Assembly: GCA_963989385.1 (NCBI GenBank)
Contig: OZ022509.1
Location: 56,153,431-56,217,430, forward strand
Length of the DNA: 64,000 nucleotides
Source: Ctena decussata
Lineage: Eukaryota; Mollusca; Bivalvia; Lucinida; Lucinidae
Direction of reading: 5' to 3'
Below the pieces are notes generated by a model that was given only the letters and a program-made list of their open reading frames with translations, was not told the DNA's origin and did not search any database. Shown piece after piece: positions 62,786 through 64,000 of this stretch (positions within the stretch are counted from its first letter, which is position 1; every line of letters starts with the position of its first letter). The position numbers and the translations under genes were made by a program.

Positions 62786-64000
62786 TATCCCCCGACCGAA
62801 AGGTTCGGGGGATATAGCGATGAGCCTGGCGTCCGTCCGTCCGTCCGTCTGTCCGTCCGTCCGTCCGTCCGTAAACACTTTCTTGTCCGCTCTTTACAGT
62901 TAAACATATTCTCATTGACTGTGTTGACTTTTCACAAAACAGAAAAAGATATTTTCGAGCTAATAACTTGACGCAACTGTTTCAAGATGTACCTGTTGAC
63001 AGTATCTTATCCTTTTTAAAAGATATTAACCTTTTTAACAAAATATAAACCTTTTCTACATTTTTACCATGTATTACTTCCATGTTATTAATGCAAAGTT
63101 AGTTTTATAAAGTGCCGTACCTTTCAGTTCTGTTTATATTTTAAGTAAGATGCAACCTTCATGACGCAAATGACCCTGTGGGTTGACGCGTCGTTAAATT
63201 TTTAAATCATCATCATCATTCTTGTCCGCTCTATATCTTGAATACCCTTTGGAATATTTTCATGATACTTCACAGTTATGTAGAACAGGTCATGACGGTG
63301 TGTCGCGTACAAGAATGGTAACTCTTGCTATTGTACTTTTTGAATTATCTCCCCTTTGATGATTTTTTGGCAGATTCGTGTCCGCTCTGTAACTTGAATA
63401 CCCTTTGGAATATTTTCATGATACTTCACAGAAATGTAGAACAGGTCATGACGATGTGTCGTGAACAAGAATGACAACTCTTGCTTTCTTACTTTTTGAG
63501 TTATTTCCCCTTGATAGTTTTAGGTGTGATTGTTTTGGCACATTAGTGTCCGCTCTATAACTTGAATACCTTTTAGAATATTTTCATGATACTTCACAGA
63601 TATGTAGAACAGGTCATGAGGGTGTGTCGCGAACAAGAATGACAACTCTTGCTTTCTTACTTTTTGGGTTATTTCCCCTTGATCATTTTAGGTATGATTT
63701 CGTGTCCGCTCTATATCTTGAATACCTTTTGGAATATTTTCATGATACTTCACAGATATGTAGAACAGGTCGTGATGATGTGTCGCGAACAAGTATGACA
63801 ACTCCTGCTTTCTTACTTTTTGAGTTATTCCCCTTGATGGTTTTAGGTGTGATTTCGTGTCCGCTCTATAACTTGAATACCTTTTGGAATATTTTCATGA
63901 TACTTCACAGATATGTAGAACAGGTCATGACGATGTGTCGCGAACAAGAATGACAACTCTTGCTTTCTTACTTTTGGAGTTATTTCCCTTTGATGATTTT
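62786..64000 (+). mobile_element. Tandem-repeat element, family F7 (continues past the window)
   Basis: The left end is TATCCCCCGACCGAAAGGTT followed by CGGGGGATATA, then a long (GTCC)n tract (62831-62871). The core has units of ~153-168 bp with GTGTCCGCTCT, CCTTTTGGAATATTTTCATG and GTAGAACAGGTCATGAC, about five before the edge. It is interrupted by a retrotransposon fragment. The right end is outside the window. Confidence 0.75.
62894..63218 (+). mobile_element. 5'-truncated copy of the first retrotransposon in an F7 unit
   Basis: 325 bp matching the last ~50 codons and 3' UTR of the 2318-8171 element, ending in (ATC)n. The 14-bp duplication TTCTTGTCCGCTCT is perfect at 62880-62893 and 63219-63232 and is itself part of the F7 core. 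This is a typical 5'-truncated target-primed insertion. Confidence 0.93.

Noticed and set aside
62831..62871. CRISPR-like or minisatellite array
   Set aside because: It is a simple (GTCC)n tract next to the F7 end, with no spacer structure. Eukaryotic context.

Overview
The window looks like nuclear DNA of a bivalve mollusc, most likely a clam. It is AT-rich, its genes have introns with GT/AG borders, and very small exons are scattered across it. Most of it is transposon-derived, with molluscan-style SINEs, I/Nimb-like non-LTR retrotransposons and palindrome-ended elements with tandem-repeat cores. Nothing looks bacterial. The taxon is inferred from repeat style, not from a marker gene.

Layout. 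1-2.1 kb: a tandem-repeat-cored element. 2.3-8.2 kb: a nearly intact non-LTR retrotransposon on the minus strand with two ORFs, an (ATC)n tail and a perfect 13-bp target-site duplication. 8.3-17.5 kb: small exons, mainly on the minus strand, some well preserved and some broken, between repeats. 17.6-19.2 kb: another repeat-cored element. 19.5-27.6 kb: a plus-strand gene for a secreted-then-anchored surface protein (signal peptide, novel ectodomain, Thr/Ser-rich stalk). It has two alternative last exons that each encode a membrane segment, and its large intron is filled by four stacked elements. 28.7-31.2 kb: repeats. 32.3-35.5 kb and 43.4-46.4 kb: two copies of a ~3.1-kb segment carrying decayed reverse transcriptase; one copy holds a tRNA-derived SINE and the other keeps the empty site. 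35.5-37.8 kb: a chain of four coding exons (33, 27, 39 and 108 nt), all in phase 0, for a small acidic protein. 39.1-40.6 kb: a last exon of an unknown gene and a minus-strand acidic repeat protein. 47-49 kb: a SINE cluster with one nesting. 49.9-50.4 kb: a Gln-rich exon cut by an element. 50.8-56.8 kb: a decayed minus-strand multi-exon gene combining an SGNH/GDSL-type hydrolase, an acidic linker, a Cys-rich module and a large uncharacterised domain. 57-62 kb: a second SINE nesting and a second, broken I/Nimb-like retrotransposon carrying a DNA transposon inside its reading frame. 62.8 kb to the end: another tandem-repeat element with a truncated retrotransposon inside it.

The genes do not form a pathway. 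The main themes are element-into-element insertion, which lets ends, target duplications and insertion order be read directly, and a shared layout (terminal stem-loop, then a GTCC/GGAC-rich tract, then ~140-180-bp tandem units) in at least eight repeat families that otherwise differ in sequence. Many reading frames carry single-base shifts. Some may be assembly errors; most look like decay.
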